From: Mycolicibacterium peregrinum
Lineage (GTDB): Bacteria; Actinomycetota; Actinomycetes; Mycobacteriales; Mycobacteriaceae
NCBI RefSeq assembly: GCF_001665625.1
Contig: NZ_LZSY01000053.1
Span: 1-64,000 of the forward strand
DNA length: 64,000 nt
Direction: 5' to 3'
Notes under the pieces: model-generated
What the model was told of the DNA's origin: nothing
Seen by the model: only the letters and a program-made list of their open reading frames with translations
Databases searched by the model: none
Made by a program: the position numbers and the translations under genes
In this document: positions 27,749 to 36,607 of the stretch, in pieces
How the letters are laid out: the number at the start of each line of letters is the position of its first letter
How positions within the stretch are numbered: position 1 is the first letter of the stretch

Positions 27749-28675
27749 ATGGGGCAGACAATGGGCCAGCTCTTGAAAACGTTCACAGGGCACACCGAAC
27801 AGATTGTCAGTATCGACACGGACGGCTCCCGATTGCTGACCGGCGCTCGCTCCGATGGAGTAAAGCTCTGGGACGTGAATACCGGCAACGAGTTGCGGGA
27901 TTTTCCGATCGGCGACCAGGACCATGTCAACAGCGTTGCAATTTCGCCAGACGGTGTGCTCGTCGCGGCTGGCGGGCAGGACAACAAGGTGGAGCTGTGG
28001 CGAGCTCAGACAGGCGAACGAGTTGGCGTCGTCGCAACGACCGGAGTCAACGAAACCGTCGCCGTGCTGTTCGCGAATGACGGGAGTTTTGTACTGACGA
28101 CCGAGGGGCGGCGATACAACCGCTTCACGTTGGACCTGCAACCGCTCCACGTGCATGACACTCAACTGTTCGCACAGTGCTTTTCGCACTCTCTCTCGCC
28201 GAACAACAGGTTCGTCGTATCACTCCATGCAGGGATCGAGGTTGACCTGGTTGTTTACGATCTGCTCAACGATGTTCGGACGCTGCAGGTTCCGCACGCG
28301 GAGGGCCCCGCGGCCCCTCGGTTGCAGGGAGTCACTTTCGCTCCCGACGGCGCAACCTTGTTCGCCGGCGGAAAGGCTGGGGTTCCGATGCTGCTGTCGG
28401 CGACAACCGGGGGTGCTGCCGGTACTTTTACGGGCCCCGGTCACACAAAGCCGATCACCAGCGTCGCCGTTGCTCCCAACGGCAAGCTTGCGCTGACCGG
28501 AAGCGATGACGGCACCGCCAAGGTGTGGAACATGGTGTCGGGCAAAGCCGTTGACTCATTGAGACACGAAGGATCGTCCTTTGTGAGCCGTGTGGCATTC
28601 TCCCCGGATTCGACGCTCGCCTTCACCGCGGGCCTTACCGACGTGAAGGTGTGGGATCTGGGAGGGCTCGTCTAG
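27749..28675 (+). CDS. WD40-repeat protein
   Basis: A 308-residue protein made mostly of WD40-type repeats: FTGHTEQIVSIDTDG ending GVKLWDVNTG, HVNSVAISPDGVLVAAGG ending KVELWRAQTG, a degenerate middle part, then GHTKPITSVAVAPNG ending AKVWNMVSG, and VSRVAFSPDSTLAFTAG ending VKVWDLGG. About six to seven blades would make a propeller used as an interaction platform. No kinase or NACHT domain is attached, which is unusual for bacterial WD40 proteins. The start is MGQTMGQLL with two possible ATGs (27749, 27761) and no signal peptide. The 138-base gap before it holds a seven-base stem hairpin (27685-27702). Confidence 0.85.
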   Translation: MGQTMGQLLKTFTGHTEQIVSIDTDGSRLLTGARSDGVKLWDVNTGNELRDFPIGDQDHVNSVAISPDGVLVAAGGQDNKVELWRAQTGERVGVVATTGVNETVAVLFANDGSFVLTTEGRRYNRFTLDLQPLHVHDTQLFAQCFSHSLSPNNRFVVSLHAGIEVDLVVYDLLNDVRTLQVPHAEGPAAPRLQGVTFAPDGATLFAGGKAGVPMLLSATTGGAAGTFTGPGHTKPITSVAVAPNGKLALTGSDDGTAKVWNMVSGKAVDSLRHEGSSFVSRVAFSPDSTLAFTAGLTDVKVWDLGGLV

Positions 28676-28700
28676 GTGGCTGCCCGAGAACGAACGGCGC

Positions 28701-29603
28701 TCAGATGTGTCCGCCGGGGAACATGGTCTTGACGGCCTGGGTGATGGTGTTGCGAGCAGCCGCGGCGTCGCCCGGTTCCAGGGAACTGATCGCCATCACA
28801 TAGCGGGCGTCGAGGCCGATCGCTCCGGTGGACACGTGCAGCTGGTTGGCGCCGCTCCAGCAGCAGAACCAGCCCTGCTTGACGGCGACCGCCTCGGCGA
28901 AGAGCCCCTCGGGGATGCCGAAGCGCTGCGGGTATCCGTCGGTTCCCGTCGGCGTGGATTGGGCGAGGTTGGTGATGATCACGCTGGTCTGTTCCGGAGG
29001 CAGCCCACCAGTGCCGTCGAGCAGCATGTCGTAATAGCGGACCAGGTCACTTGCGGTGCTCTGCGTGACGTCCCAGTGTCCGTTGTAGGGGGCGGTGGTG
29101 CCCGACAACCCGTACCGCGCCACGACGCGTGAGATGATCGCGTTTCCTCCGCTGCGGTCCCAGAAGGTCTGGGCCGCACCGTCGTCGGAGGAGCGGAGCA
29201 TGATGTCGAGCGATTTGCGGTCCGCAGCAGACAGTTTCGTCTCGCCCTTGGATTCCTGCAGCAGCAGGTCGTCGGCGATGAACAGCTTCACCACCGAGGC
29301 GATCGGGAAGGGTTGGTTGGCACCGTTGGAGACGATCTGACCGGTGTCGCGGTCCATCACGACGACTTCGATGTCGGCTCCGGACTTGGCCGCGTCGGCG
29401 GTGGCCTGGCGGGTGCGGGCATCGAGTCCGTCCCATGGCGTCAGGGGCTCGGCATCCACGTCCAATGGCGTCAACGGCGGCTGCGGGGCGATGACCGGCG
29501 CTGCGGGCATGCACCAAGCTGGTGCCGCAGAACCGTTCACGAGCAGCGCCACGCCGACGATCGCCATGCACGTCATCGCAGGCTTCGACAGCCGCCTCCG
29601 CAT
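28701..29603 (-). CDS. Secreted penicillin-binding-fold serine hydrolase (class A beta-lactamase-like)
   Basis: A 300-residue protein with an N-terminal signal peptide (residues 1-31, MRRRLSKPAMTCMAIV). The active-site SxxK is SVVK at 103-106, the SDN-like triad is SDD at 139-141, and the KTG-like box is KQG at 242-244. The family includes class A beta-lactamases and related mycobacterial serine hydrolases. Replacement of SDN by SDD and KTG by KQG, and the absence of an obvious omega-loop ExxxN, argue against an efficient beta-lactamase and for an undefined cell-wall hydrolase. Convergent with the WD40 gene (25-base gap). Confidence 0.8.
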   Translation of the reverse strand: MRRRLSKPAMTCMAIVGVALLVNGSAAPAWCMPAAPVIAPQPPLTPLDVDAEPLTPWDGLDARTRQATADAAKSGADIEVVVMDRDTGQIVSNGANQPFPIASVVKLFIADDLLLQESKGETKLSAADRKSLDIMLRSSDDGAAQTFWDRSGGNAIISRVVARYGLSGTTAPYNGHWDVTQSTASDLVRYYDMLLDGTGGLPPEQTSVIITNLAQSTPTGTDGYPQRFGIPEGLFAEAVAVKQGWFCCWSGANQLHVSTGAIGLDARYVMAISSLEPGDAAAARNTITQAVKTMFPGGHI

Positions 29604-29817
29604 AAGTCCTCCAATTGATCCATAGCCAGGGCAGCTGGGATGGACTCTGCGCCCGCCGGTCCTACCAGCTTAATCGGCCGCCCAGATGGCCGAGGAGGCG
29701 CGGCGACCAACCTGACCGGCGAGTCACCCTGGCCCGGCTCACCGAAACGCGCGCGCGAAGAGGAAGTCATCCGCTGGGACGGGCAAGCTTAGGATCCGAA
29801 CTGTCGGGAGGGGACAG

Positions 29818-30696
29818 ATGAAACTGGGTCCGAGTGCAGGATGTGTCTTCGGCATGGTCGCTGCTGTCGTGGGCAGTGTGCTGGTGGCGTGTTCGCCGGG
29901 GTCTGCGCCGACTGCGCTGATCAAGGATGTCCCGTTGCAGTCGGGTGAGCAGACCACGATTCCGTTCAGTGGGTTTGACTACCGGGAGATGGGTGTCGAC
30001 GCGAAGAACGTGCTCTATCTGGGTGGTATCGGTGGGTTCGCGACCTTGATTCCGGGGGCGGCCCAGCCGACGCCCATGAAGCCCAGTGGCAATCCTCCTG
30101 TGTCGACGTTCGGGGTTGCGCCGGACGGCCGGTTGTCCTTTGCCACTCTCGATGGCGTCGTCGAGACGATCGCACCCGGCTCCACCACCTCGGAGCCGCT
30201 GCCGTTCGACAAGCTCACCAGGCACGGTCAGATGGCGGTGGGCCAGGACGGGTCGGTCTACCTGGCCGACAACCAGCGCGACAAGCTGTTGAAGCTCACG
30301 CCCGGCGCGAGCGCCCCCACGGAGCTCTCCGTCGAGATCACCAACGGGTTGGGGCACTTGGTGATCGACGCCGACGACAACGTGTATGCAGCCATGGACG
30401 AGAAGATCGTGAAGATTGCGAAGGACGCGAAGAAGGCCGAGCCGGTGGCAGGGGCGCCGGACAAGGTGGGCGGGCTGGCGGTGGACGCCGCGGGCAATCT
30501 GTATGCCACCGACCGGAAGGCCGCGACGGTGTCCCGGATGCCGGCCGGCGGGGGTGACTGGGTCGAACTCCCGTTCAACGGGCTTCAAAGCCCATCCGCC
30601 ATCACGGTCGACGGCGACGGCAACGTGTACGTCATGAACACGAACCTCCGCGAGACCGCTACGAGAGACACCCTCGTCAGGCTCGCTGCCGAGTAG
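29818..30696 (+). CDS. NHL beta-propeller lipoprotein
   Basis: A 292-residue lipoprotein: signal peptide with lipobox LVAC and the lipidated Cys at 25. The mature part repeats the pattern V-x-x-D-G-x-x-Y-x-A-D (for example VGQDGSVYLADNQRDKLLKL, VIDADDNVYAAMDEKIVKI, VDAAGNLYATDR, VDGDGNVYVMNT), which is an NHL propeller like the extracellular sensor domain of the mycobacterial kinase PknD. Here it stands alone without a kinase. Anchored outside the plasma membrane; ligand unknown. Divergent from the serine hydrolase across 214 bases. Confidence 0.87.
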   Translation: MKLGPSAGCVFGMVAAVVGSVLVACSPGSAPTALIKDVPLQSGEQTTIPFSGFDYREMGVDAKNVLYLGGIGGFATLIPGAAQPTPMKPSGNPPVSTFGVAPDGRLSFATLDGVVETIAPGSTTSEPLPFDKLTRHGQMAVGQDGSVYLADNQRDKLLKLTPGASAPTELSVEITNGLGHLVIDADDNVYAAMDEKIVKIAKDAKKAEPVAGAPDKVGGLAVDAAGNLYATDRKAATVSRMPAGGGDWVELPFNGLQSPSAITVDGDGNVYVMNTNLRETATRDTLVRLAAE

Positions 30697-30722
30697 CCGG
30701 GGTTCCTTCCCTGGTCGGGCAG

Positions 30723-31559
30723 TCAGAACATTTCGACGACCCACACCTCCATGTCGAACTGAGGATTCCCGGGATCGGCGGGGTCGGAGATGCGGTGCTG
30801 CTGGATGACGGTGCCGAGGCTGAGGATGTCCGCGCGTGGGGTCGAGAACTGCACTTGGTTCGATGCGTAGGTGAACCGGCACCCACCGACGAGGGCTGAC
30901 TGTGCCAGGCGTCGAATCTCTTCGAGGGTCACCTGGTTGATGGGCGCGCTGCGCATGCAGATATCGCTGGCGCAACCACTGACCAGGCCGGCCGTCAATG
31001 GTCGGCCATGAGCATGCTGACTCTCGGTGGCGAAGTCGGAGAACCCGAGGTAGTCGGTTTCCCCCTCGCCGTAGATATTGATCCGCATGGCGTTCCCGAT
31101 CGGGTTGATCGGGGTCCCTTGATGCTGGGCACGGCCGTCGGGCCCCGGCGCGGAGACGCGCGGCGGGGTCGGGCATTGCGAATGATCATGTAGGTCGCCC
31201 GCTTCCGTGGGTGAGACCAGGCCGTCCCCCGGTGGCGTCAGGCTCTCGAAATCCCTGACGTCGTCATCGAGATGTCTGATCGTGCCTTTTCCGACGATCC
31301 TGTCTGCGGTGACCTGCCCGGGGCCCAGAATCCCGCGCTTGTTCTTGTATGCCTCCACCGCGTCGCCGGTGCCTTCTCCGTACACACCGTCCACGGAGAG
31401 CCCGGCGGCATCGACCTCATTCAGCGCGATCTGGATTCGCCGCACGTGCTCGCCGACGTCGTGGATGCCCTCCCCGATGTGCGCCGGATCAGACACCAGG
31501 CAGGCCTCGAGCTGACCGTCACGAGCCGGCGAGGTGAGGAGCATGCTGTTGAGTCCCAT
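30723..31559 (-). CDS. Peptidoglycan-binding-domain protein
   Basis: From the ATG at 31559 (MGLNSMLLTSPARDGQ), preceded by an AGGGGGAC site, the product has 278 residues. Residues about 35-95 form a peptidoglycan-binding 1 domain (VRRIQIALNEVDAAGLSV, then DGVYGEGTGDAVEAYKNKRG). The C-terminal 180 residues, with NPIGNAMRINIYGEGETDYL and a pair of Cys in VSGCASDICM, are not recognised. No signal peptide is visible, odd for a wall-binding protein. An upstream frame to 31952 overlaps the divergent promoter region and is rejected. Confidence 0.8.
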   Translation of the reverse strand: MGLNSMLLTSPARDGQLEACLVSDPAHIGEGIHDVGEHVRRIQIALNEVDAAGLSVDGVYGEGTGDAVEAYKNKRGILGPGQVTADRIVGKGTIRHLDDDVRDFESLTPPGDGLVSPTEAGDLHDHSQCPTPPRVSAPGPDGRAQHQGTPINPIGNAMRINIYGEGETDYLGFSDFATESQHAHGRPLTAGLVSGCASDICMRSAPINQVTLEEIRRLAQSALVGGCRFTYASNQVQFSTPRADILSLGTVIQQHRISDPADPGNPQFDMEVWVVEMF

Positions 31560-31785
31560 TTTTCGTCCCCCTCTGGTTCGCGCAAGCGGGCTGCTTGCTG
31601 ATGGATCCAATCCTGGGCGGGCACGTTTCGGGGTGCGCGAGTAGTCGGCTACCCGACTCTTCGGATGGCATCGTGAAAAGCCGCTCAAGAGAGACTCGAC
31701 ATCTCCCATGCCAGTTCGTAGCCTGTCCGAGACGTCCAAGCCGGGCCACGACGGTCCTCGCAGCGAAAGATCGTGACAAATCCGT

Positions 31786-32814
31786 ATGACCTGGGTGCGC
31801 CATTCACTGCGGCGAGCACTGTGCGGTTCAGCCATCGCCGCCCTGGTGGTGGCGACGTCGATGGGCGACGTGAAGGCAGAGCCCGGGGCTGACGCGCTGT
31901 CGAAGCTCCACGAGTTGTCCCGACAGGCGGTGCAGGGTCGCGAGGCCGTCACTGCCGCTCAACGCGATGTCGACGCCAAACTTGCTGCCCAGAGCGCGGC
32001 CGAAGACCGCCACCGCGCGGACCTGGAGGCCCTTGCCGCCGCCAACGTCCAGCTTGCGCCCTATCAGGCCGCGGTCAACCGGGTGGCGGCAATGACCTAT
32101 ATGAGTGGCGGCGACGGTCAGATGGCAGCGGTGCTGACCGCGGGCTCGCCGCGACAACTGATCGACAAGCTGTCGTTGCAACGGGTCGTGGCTGCCAAGT
32201 CGGCCGATGACATGTTCGCCTTCAAGGCGACGCATCAGCGCGCGGCGGCCGCGGCGCAGGCGTCAGAGACATCGGCCGCTGATGCCCGCGCCGCCGTCGA
32301 GCAAGCCTCCGCTGTGCGCGCAGACCTTCAGGCCAAATGGAGTGAACTGCAGCGGCAGATCGCCGCCGCAGAGGCGCAGTACGGCGCGCTGGCACCGCAA
32401 CAGCAGGCAATCGTCGACAACGCGGGATCACTTCCCGTGGGGGCTCCCGCAGACATCCCGGAAGGGTTGCCGGTCGGTGTCGCCTCCGAGGTCGGGTTAC
32501 AGCCCAACACCATCCTGGCCGCCCGGGCCGTCAGCGCACGTTTTCCTCAGATCGCCGACATCGACGGGGTCCGGCCGGATTCGAAGCCGTGGCATCCCAG
32601 TGGTCTGGCGATCGACATCATGATTCCCAACCCCGGAAGCCCCGAGGGCATCGCGCTCGGCGACGAGATTCTCGCGTACGCGCTGAGCAATGCGGCCCGA
32701 TTCGGGTTGCAGGACGTGATCTGGCGCGGCACCTATTACACGCCGAGCGGTCCGCAGTCATCGGGTTACGGCCACTACGACCACGTGCACATCACCACGA
32801 CGCCGCGCCACTGA
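31786..32814 (+). CDS. Secreted coiled-coil protein with C-terminal peptidase-like domain
   Basis: A 342-residue exported protein: signal peptide (residues 1-31), a long Ala/Gln-rich coiled coil (about 36-210) with the YMSGGDGQMAAVLTAGSP segment found in RipA/NlpC-associated helices, and a C-terminal domain of about 100 residues (LAARAVSARFPQIADIDGVR; HPSGLAIDIMIP; GYGHYDHVHIT) with His and Asp residues like zinc-dependent D,D-/L,D-carboxypeptidase folds. It probably acts in the cell wall. The exact activity is unknown. Divergent from the peptidoglycan-binding protein. Confidence 0.83.
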   Translation: MTWVRHSLRRALCGSAIAALVVATSMGDVKAEPGADALSKLHELSRQAVQGREAVTAAQRDVDAKLAAQSAAEDRHRADLEALAAANVQLAPYQAAVNRVAAMTYMSGGDGQMAAVLTAGSPRQLIDKLSLQRVVAAKSADDMFAFKATHQRAAAAAQASETSAADARAAVEQASAVRADLQAKWSELQRQIAAAEAQYGALAPQQQAIVDNAGSLPVGAPADIPEGLPVGVASEVGLQPNTILAARAVSARFPQIADIDGVRPDSKPWHPSGLAIDIMIPNPGSPEGIALGDEILAYALSNAARFGLQDVIWRGTYYTPSGPQSSGYGHYDHVHITTTPRH

Positions 32815-32842
32815 CCGCGATGCCGCGCAGCCTTCGGTCGGG

Positions 32843-34960
32843 CTATCCCTCGAGCAGGCTACGTTTGATGATCTTGCCCGTCGTCGTGCGCGGCAACTTG
32901 TCGAGGAAGGTGACGTCGCGCGGAATCGAGAAGCGGCTCAGGCGGTTTCGGATGTAATTCTTGACCATTTCCTGGTCGAGAGAGGCGCCGTCGGCAACGA
33001 CGACGAACGCCGCGAGGCGCTGGCCGAACACTGGATCGGGAACGCCGATCACCGCGACTTCGGAGACCTGTGGCAACAGCGCGAGCGCTTCTTCGACGGG
33101 CCGCGGAAATACGTTCTCGCCGCCGGAGATGATCATCTCGTCGTCGCGTCCGGCGACGAAGAGGCGCCCACTGGCGTCGAGGTATCCGACATCGCCGGTG
33201 TCCATCAGTTGGTCTTTGATGGCAGGTGACGCTGCGTTGGTGTAGCCGTCGAACAGCATGTCGTTGCCGACGAAGATGCGACCGACGGCGCCGACGGGCA
33301 CGGGATTGCCCGCCTGGTCGAGTATGGCGATGCGGGTACCCAGCGGAGGCCGACCGGCGGTGGTCGGGGCGGCGCGCAGGTCGGTCGGATCGGCGATCGT
33401 CGCCCAGGACACTTCGGTCGAGCCGTAGAAGTTGTACAGGATGTCGCCGAAGGTATCCATGAACTTGATGACGGCGGCTCCGGGGATCGGCGACCCACTG
33501 CTGGCAACCACCCTCAGCGACGACGTGTCGTATCGATTGATCACGGAGACCGGCAACTCAAGAATCCGCTGCAGCATGACCGGCACGGCAATCAGGACCG
33601 TGCATCGGTGTTGCGCAATGGTTTTCAGACACTCTTCAGCGTCGAACCGTTCCATCAGCACCACCGTCGCACGCAGCGCGGCACTGAGCTGCAGCGCGGC
33701 CAGGCCCCAGGCGTGGAACAGCGGCGCGGCCACCAGCATCACCTCGTCACGACGCAGCGGCATCCGGGACAGCATCGCGGCGATCGTGCCGAAGCCCTGT
33801 GGGGTGGGCCGGCGCGCACCTTTCGGTGTGCCCGTCGTACCGGAGGTGAGAACGACCAGCTTGCCCGGCTGTTTCGGCGGGGCCAGTGGCCCGTTGTTGG
33901 TACCGGCCGAGATCAGGTCGCCGATCGAACGACGCTGCGGTGCAGCGGAAGCGGGGCGCGTGGCGATGCGGGGAATCTCGGCGGGGAGATAGCGCACCTG
34001 CTGTTCGAACTCCTCGTCGACGAATATCGCGTCGACGGCATGGCGGCGGATGATCTCTTCGATCGGGTGCGCGGCCAGACCGGTGTTGAGCAACACGAGG
34101 TCGGCGCCCAGCTTGCTGGCCGCCACCATGCACTCCACCATCGCCGAGTGATTGCGCGCCAGGATGGCGAGCTTGCTGTTCGCGGTGAAGCCGACGGTGG
34201 TGAGACCCGACGCGATGGATGTGGTGCGCTCAGCCACTTCCGCATAGGTCGATTGCCCGAGGCCATCGATCAACGCGAGGTTGCGGGGTGATCGGGCAGC
34301 GGCGGAGGTGAGGCCGCCGGCCAGGGTGAATCCCCACTTGGACAAGGAGTTGAGTTGTCGCAGTCCGCGATCGGGCCGGGATGCCCGCACAACGCCACTG
34401 ACGACCATGGTCTTGGCGACGCTGAGCTGCAGGGAGCGCATGTCACCCATGTTGACCAGGAGTGAGGATGGCTTGCCGGCCAGATAGTCGGCAATGCGCT
34501 GCAGGCCTTCTCGGACCCAGTTCTCGACGGCGCTGTCGTCGATCTTGGCCAGGTCAGGGTGAAGCTGGCCGATGGAGAAGGCGGTCACTGCGATCCGGGT
34601 GTCGTTCGCTCCGGGAGTCAGCCGAATCGACACCGAACTTTCGGGCATCTGGGTGGCGTGGAGGAGCATCTCCCTGCCGGAGCGCCGAACTGTCAGGTGC
34701 ATCTCGTGAACAACGACTGTGCCGCGGGGGGTGGAGAACCGGAGCTCGAACTGCTGCGCGTGGTCAGAGGTCTGCTCGCACGACCCGAGTCCGCGAAAGA
34801 ATCGCGGATACTCCTCGGGTGATTGCAGGACCTCCCAGATATCCGGACATGAATGATCCAGCATCACGTCGAAATCGATCACTTCACGTCGCACGGGTGG
34901 TCCTGCCAGTCGATCGTCTGTTCGCTCGGCCGCCAACTGAGTGAACACATTGTGGTTCAT
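32843..34960 (-). CDS. Acyl-CoA synthetase (AMP-binding) with N-terminal SRPBCC-like domain
   Basis: A 705-residue protein. Residues about 25-165 (VIDFDVMLDHSCPDIWEVL to VREGLQRIADYLAGKP) look like an SRPBCC/START-type lipid-binding domain. Residues 210-705 are a complete AMP-forming ligase: LTSGTTGTPKGARR (A3 motif), YGSTEVSWA, DTGDVGYLDASGRLFVAGR and the C-terminal LPRTTTGKIIKRSL with the catalytic Lys. It would activate a fatty or related acid as acyl-AMP and acyl-CoA; the substrate is unknown. The N-terminal fusion is unusual for FadD proteins. It ends 28 bases from the coiled-coil gene (convergent). Confidence 0.9.
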   Translation of the reverse strand: MNHNVFTQLAAERTDDRLAGPPVRREVIDFDVMLDHSCPDIWEVLQSPEEYPRFFRGLGSCEQTSDHAQQFELRFSTPRGTVVVHEMHLTVRRSGREMLLHATQMPESSVSIRLTPGANDTRIAVTAFSIGQLHPDLAKIDDSAVENWVREGLQRIADYLAGKPSSLLVNMGDMRSLQLSVAKTMVVSGVVRASRPDRGLRQLNSLSKWGFTLAGGLTSAAARSPRNLALIDGLGQSTYAEVAERTTSIASGLTTVGFTANSKLAILARNHSAMVECMVAASKLGADLVLLNTGLAAHPIEEIIRRHAVDAIFVDEEFEQQVRYLPAEIPRIATRPASAAPQRRSIGDLISAGTNNGPLAPPKQPGKLVVLTSGTTGTPKGARRPTPQGFGTIAAMLSRMPLRRDEVMLVAAPLFHAWGLAALQLSAALRATVVLMERFDAEECLKTIAQHRCTVLIAVPVMLQRILELPVSVINRYDTSSLRVVASSGSPIPGAAVIKFMDTFGDILYNFYGSTEVSWATIADPTDLRAAPTTAGRPPLGTRIAILDQAGNPVPVGAVGRIFVGNDMLFDGYTNAASPAIKDQLMDTGDVGYLDASGRLFVAGRDDEMIISGGENVFPRPVEEALALLPQVSEVAVIGVPDPVFGQRLAAFVVVADGASLDQEMVKNYIRNRLSRFSIPRDVTFLDKLPRTTTGKIIKRSLLEG

Positions 34961-35035
34961 CGGCCCGCGATACGGAGCAGTTCTGGCCCCAACGCCGCAA
35001 CACTCAGCGGAGGCAACAGGGGATACGCTTCCTGC

Positions 35036-35815
35036 GTGACGCCAACCGCTTCACGACGCGAAGTCCTCAGGTATGCCGCTGTCCTGGCCCCGGCCTTGGT
35101 TGTCCCGGGTGCCTTGGCTGCGTCAGCCGGCGCACCGACGGCCTCGGCCGACGGTCTGCAGATCGTCGATTTCGCCGACCGGCTGGTCCAGCCCGAACAG
35201 CTCAAGTCCGCGGGGTTCGGCGGTGCGTTGGTCTATGTGTCCGAGTTGCGGCCGGGCGCCACGTTCGATTTCAAGCCCGTCACCCGTGACTACGCCGATC
35301 GCCTCCGCGCGGCCGGCTTGCAGGTCGTCAGCTGCTACCAGTTCGGCAAGCCCGGGTGGCCGACGCCGTCGGACTTCACCCGCGGGTACGACGGAGGTGT
35401 GGCCGACGCGCGGACGGCGTTGGGGCTCCATACCGCGGCGGGCGGTCCGGCATCGGCACCGATCTTCTTCAGCGTCGATGAGGACATCGACGCGCCAACG
35501 TGGAAACGTTTGGCAGTCCAGTGGTTTCGGGGGATCAACTCCGTGCTGGGGGTGGCGCGGACCGGAATCTACGGCGGTCGCAGGCAATGTGGATGGGCGA
35601 TAGGCGACGGTGTGGTCGGCGCCTCCAGCACTCCCGGCTACCGGTGGGCCTGGCAGACGAAGGCATGGTCGCGGGGTGAGCGTGAGCCGGCTGCCGTGCT
35701 GTTCCAGAGAGAGGTCGTGACCGCATCCGACCCGGGTTTCGTGATCGACGGTATCCATGTCGACGTGAATGACGTTCTCGCAGCCGATTACGGCCAGTGG
35801 GATCTCGCCAGATGA
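35036..35815 (+). CDS. Tat-exported DUF1906 glycoside-hydrolase-like protein (Rv2525c type)
   Basis: From the GTG at 35036 the product has 259 residues and begins VTPTASRREVLRYAA, a twin-arginine signal. The mature domain (GLQIVDFADRLVQPEQLKSAGF; YQFGKPGWPTP; IFFSVDEDID; GIYGGRRQCGWAI) is DUF1906, a TIM-barrel fold related to GH25-type glycosidases, best known from the Tat-exported Rv2525c. It probably acts on or senses cell-wall glycans. The acidic pair in SVDEDID is retained. Confidence 0.88.
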   Translation: MTPTASRREVLRYAAVLAPALVVPGALAASAGAPTASADGLQIVDFADRLVQPEQLKSAGFGGALVYVSELRPGATFDFKPVTRDYADRLRAAGLQVVSCYQFGKPGWPTPSDFTRGYDGGVADARTALGLHTAAGGPASAPIFFSVDEDIDAPTWKRLAVQWFRGINSVLGVARTGIYGGRRQCGWAIGDGVVGASSTPGYRWAWQTKAWSRGEREPAAVLFQREVVTASDPGFVIDGIHVDVNDVLAADYGQWDLAR

Positions 35816-35837
35816 TGCACCAGGAGGAATCACTGTC

Positions 35838-36596
35838 ATGACCGACACCGACATGCTGAACGCTGCTGCCGCTACCGGTACGGCGATGGAGCAGGCGGTC
35901 GCGATCTTCATGCTGCATCCGGAGAACTTCGCGGCCAGTATCGCCGCCGGCTACGAGAACCCGCTGGCGGGGTATGTCGCAGGCCGCGGCGGGGTGCTGG
36001 GTGATGCGTCCGGTGCCACGGTCAGTGCCGTTTTCGCGGTGTTCGAGCCGACCGGCCTTGCCGCGATGTGGGATGAAGGCGTCGCGGTCCGCGGCGCTGA
36101 GGGTGCGGCACAACAGTATTGGGAGCAGGCCGCGGAGTTCGGACGCAAGTACCTGTCCGCTGCCGAAGGGCTGGATCGCATCTCCGAACTCGGGGAGAAG
36201 CTCATCGCCGCGACGCCGATCGCGGGCCTGCCGCTGTTCGCGGGGTGGCGCGCGATGCCGTTGGCCGACGATGCCCCGGCGCGGGCGCTGCAGGTGATGT
36301 TCGTGCTCCGTGAACTGCGCGCGGGCGTTCACTTCAACGCGCTCACGATCTCGGGTATCGCCCCGGTGGAGGCACACATGCTCAACAAGGGGCCCCAGTA
36401 CACCGCGATGTTCGGTTGGCCCGAGCCATTCGCCGACGGTGAAGACAAGAAGGACCGGTACGCCGAGATCGAGCAGGCGACCAACCGGCGGATGGTCGAG
36501 ATCTTCGAGGCCGCCCTTGATCAGGCCGAGGCCGACGAGCTCGCCCGGCTGAGCACCGAAGCGTTGGCCACCCTCAAAGCCGGTGTCCCGGGCTGA
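35838..36596 (+). CDS. All-helical SCO6745-like protein
   Basis: A 252-residue protein from the ATG at 35838, with CAGGAGGAATCAC just upstream. It is rich in Ala and helical, with segments HPENFAASIAAGYENPLA, YVAGRGGVLGDASGATVSAV and RALQVMFVLRELRAGVHFNA that recall the SCO6745 family of actinobacterial proteins of unknown activity, several of which sit next to DinB/maleylpyruvate-isomerase-like genes. That is the case here: the next gene starts 12 bases downstream. No signal peptide. Confidence 0.75.
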   Translation: MTDTDMLNAAAATGTAMEQAVAIFMLHPENFAASIAAGYENPLAGYVAGRGGVLGDASGATVSAVFAVFEPTGLAAMWDEGVAVRGAEGAAQQYWEQAAEFGRKYLSAAEGLDRISELGEKLIAATPIAGLPLFAGWRAMPLADDAPARALQVMFVLRELRAGVHFNALTISGIAPVEAHMLNKGPQYTAMFGWPEPFADGEDKKDRYAEIEQATNRRMVEIFEAALDQAEADELARLSTEALATLKAGVPG

Positions 36597-36607
36597 AAGG
36601 CCGATCT

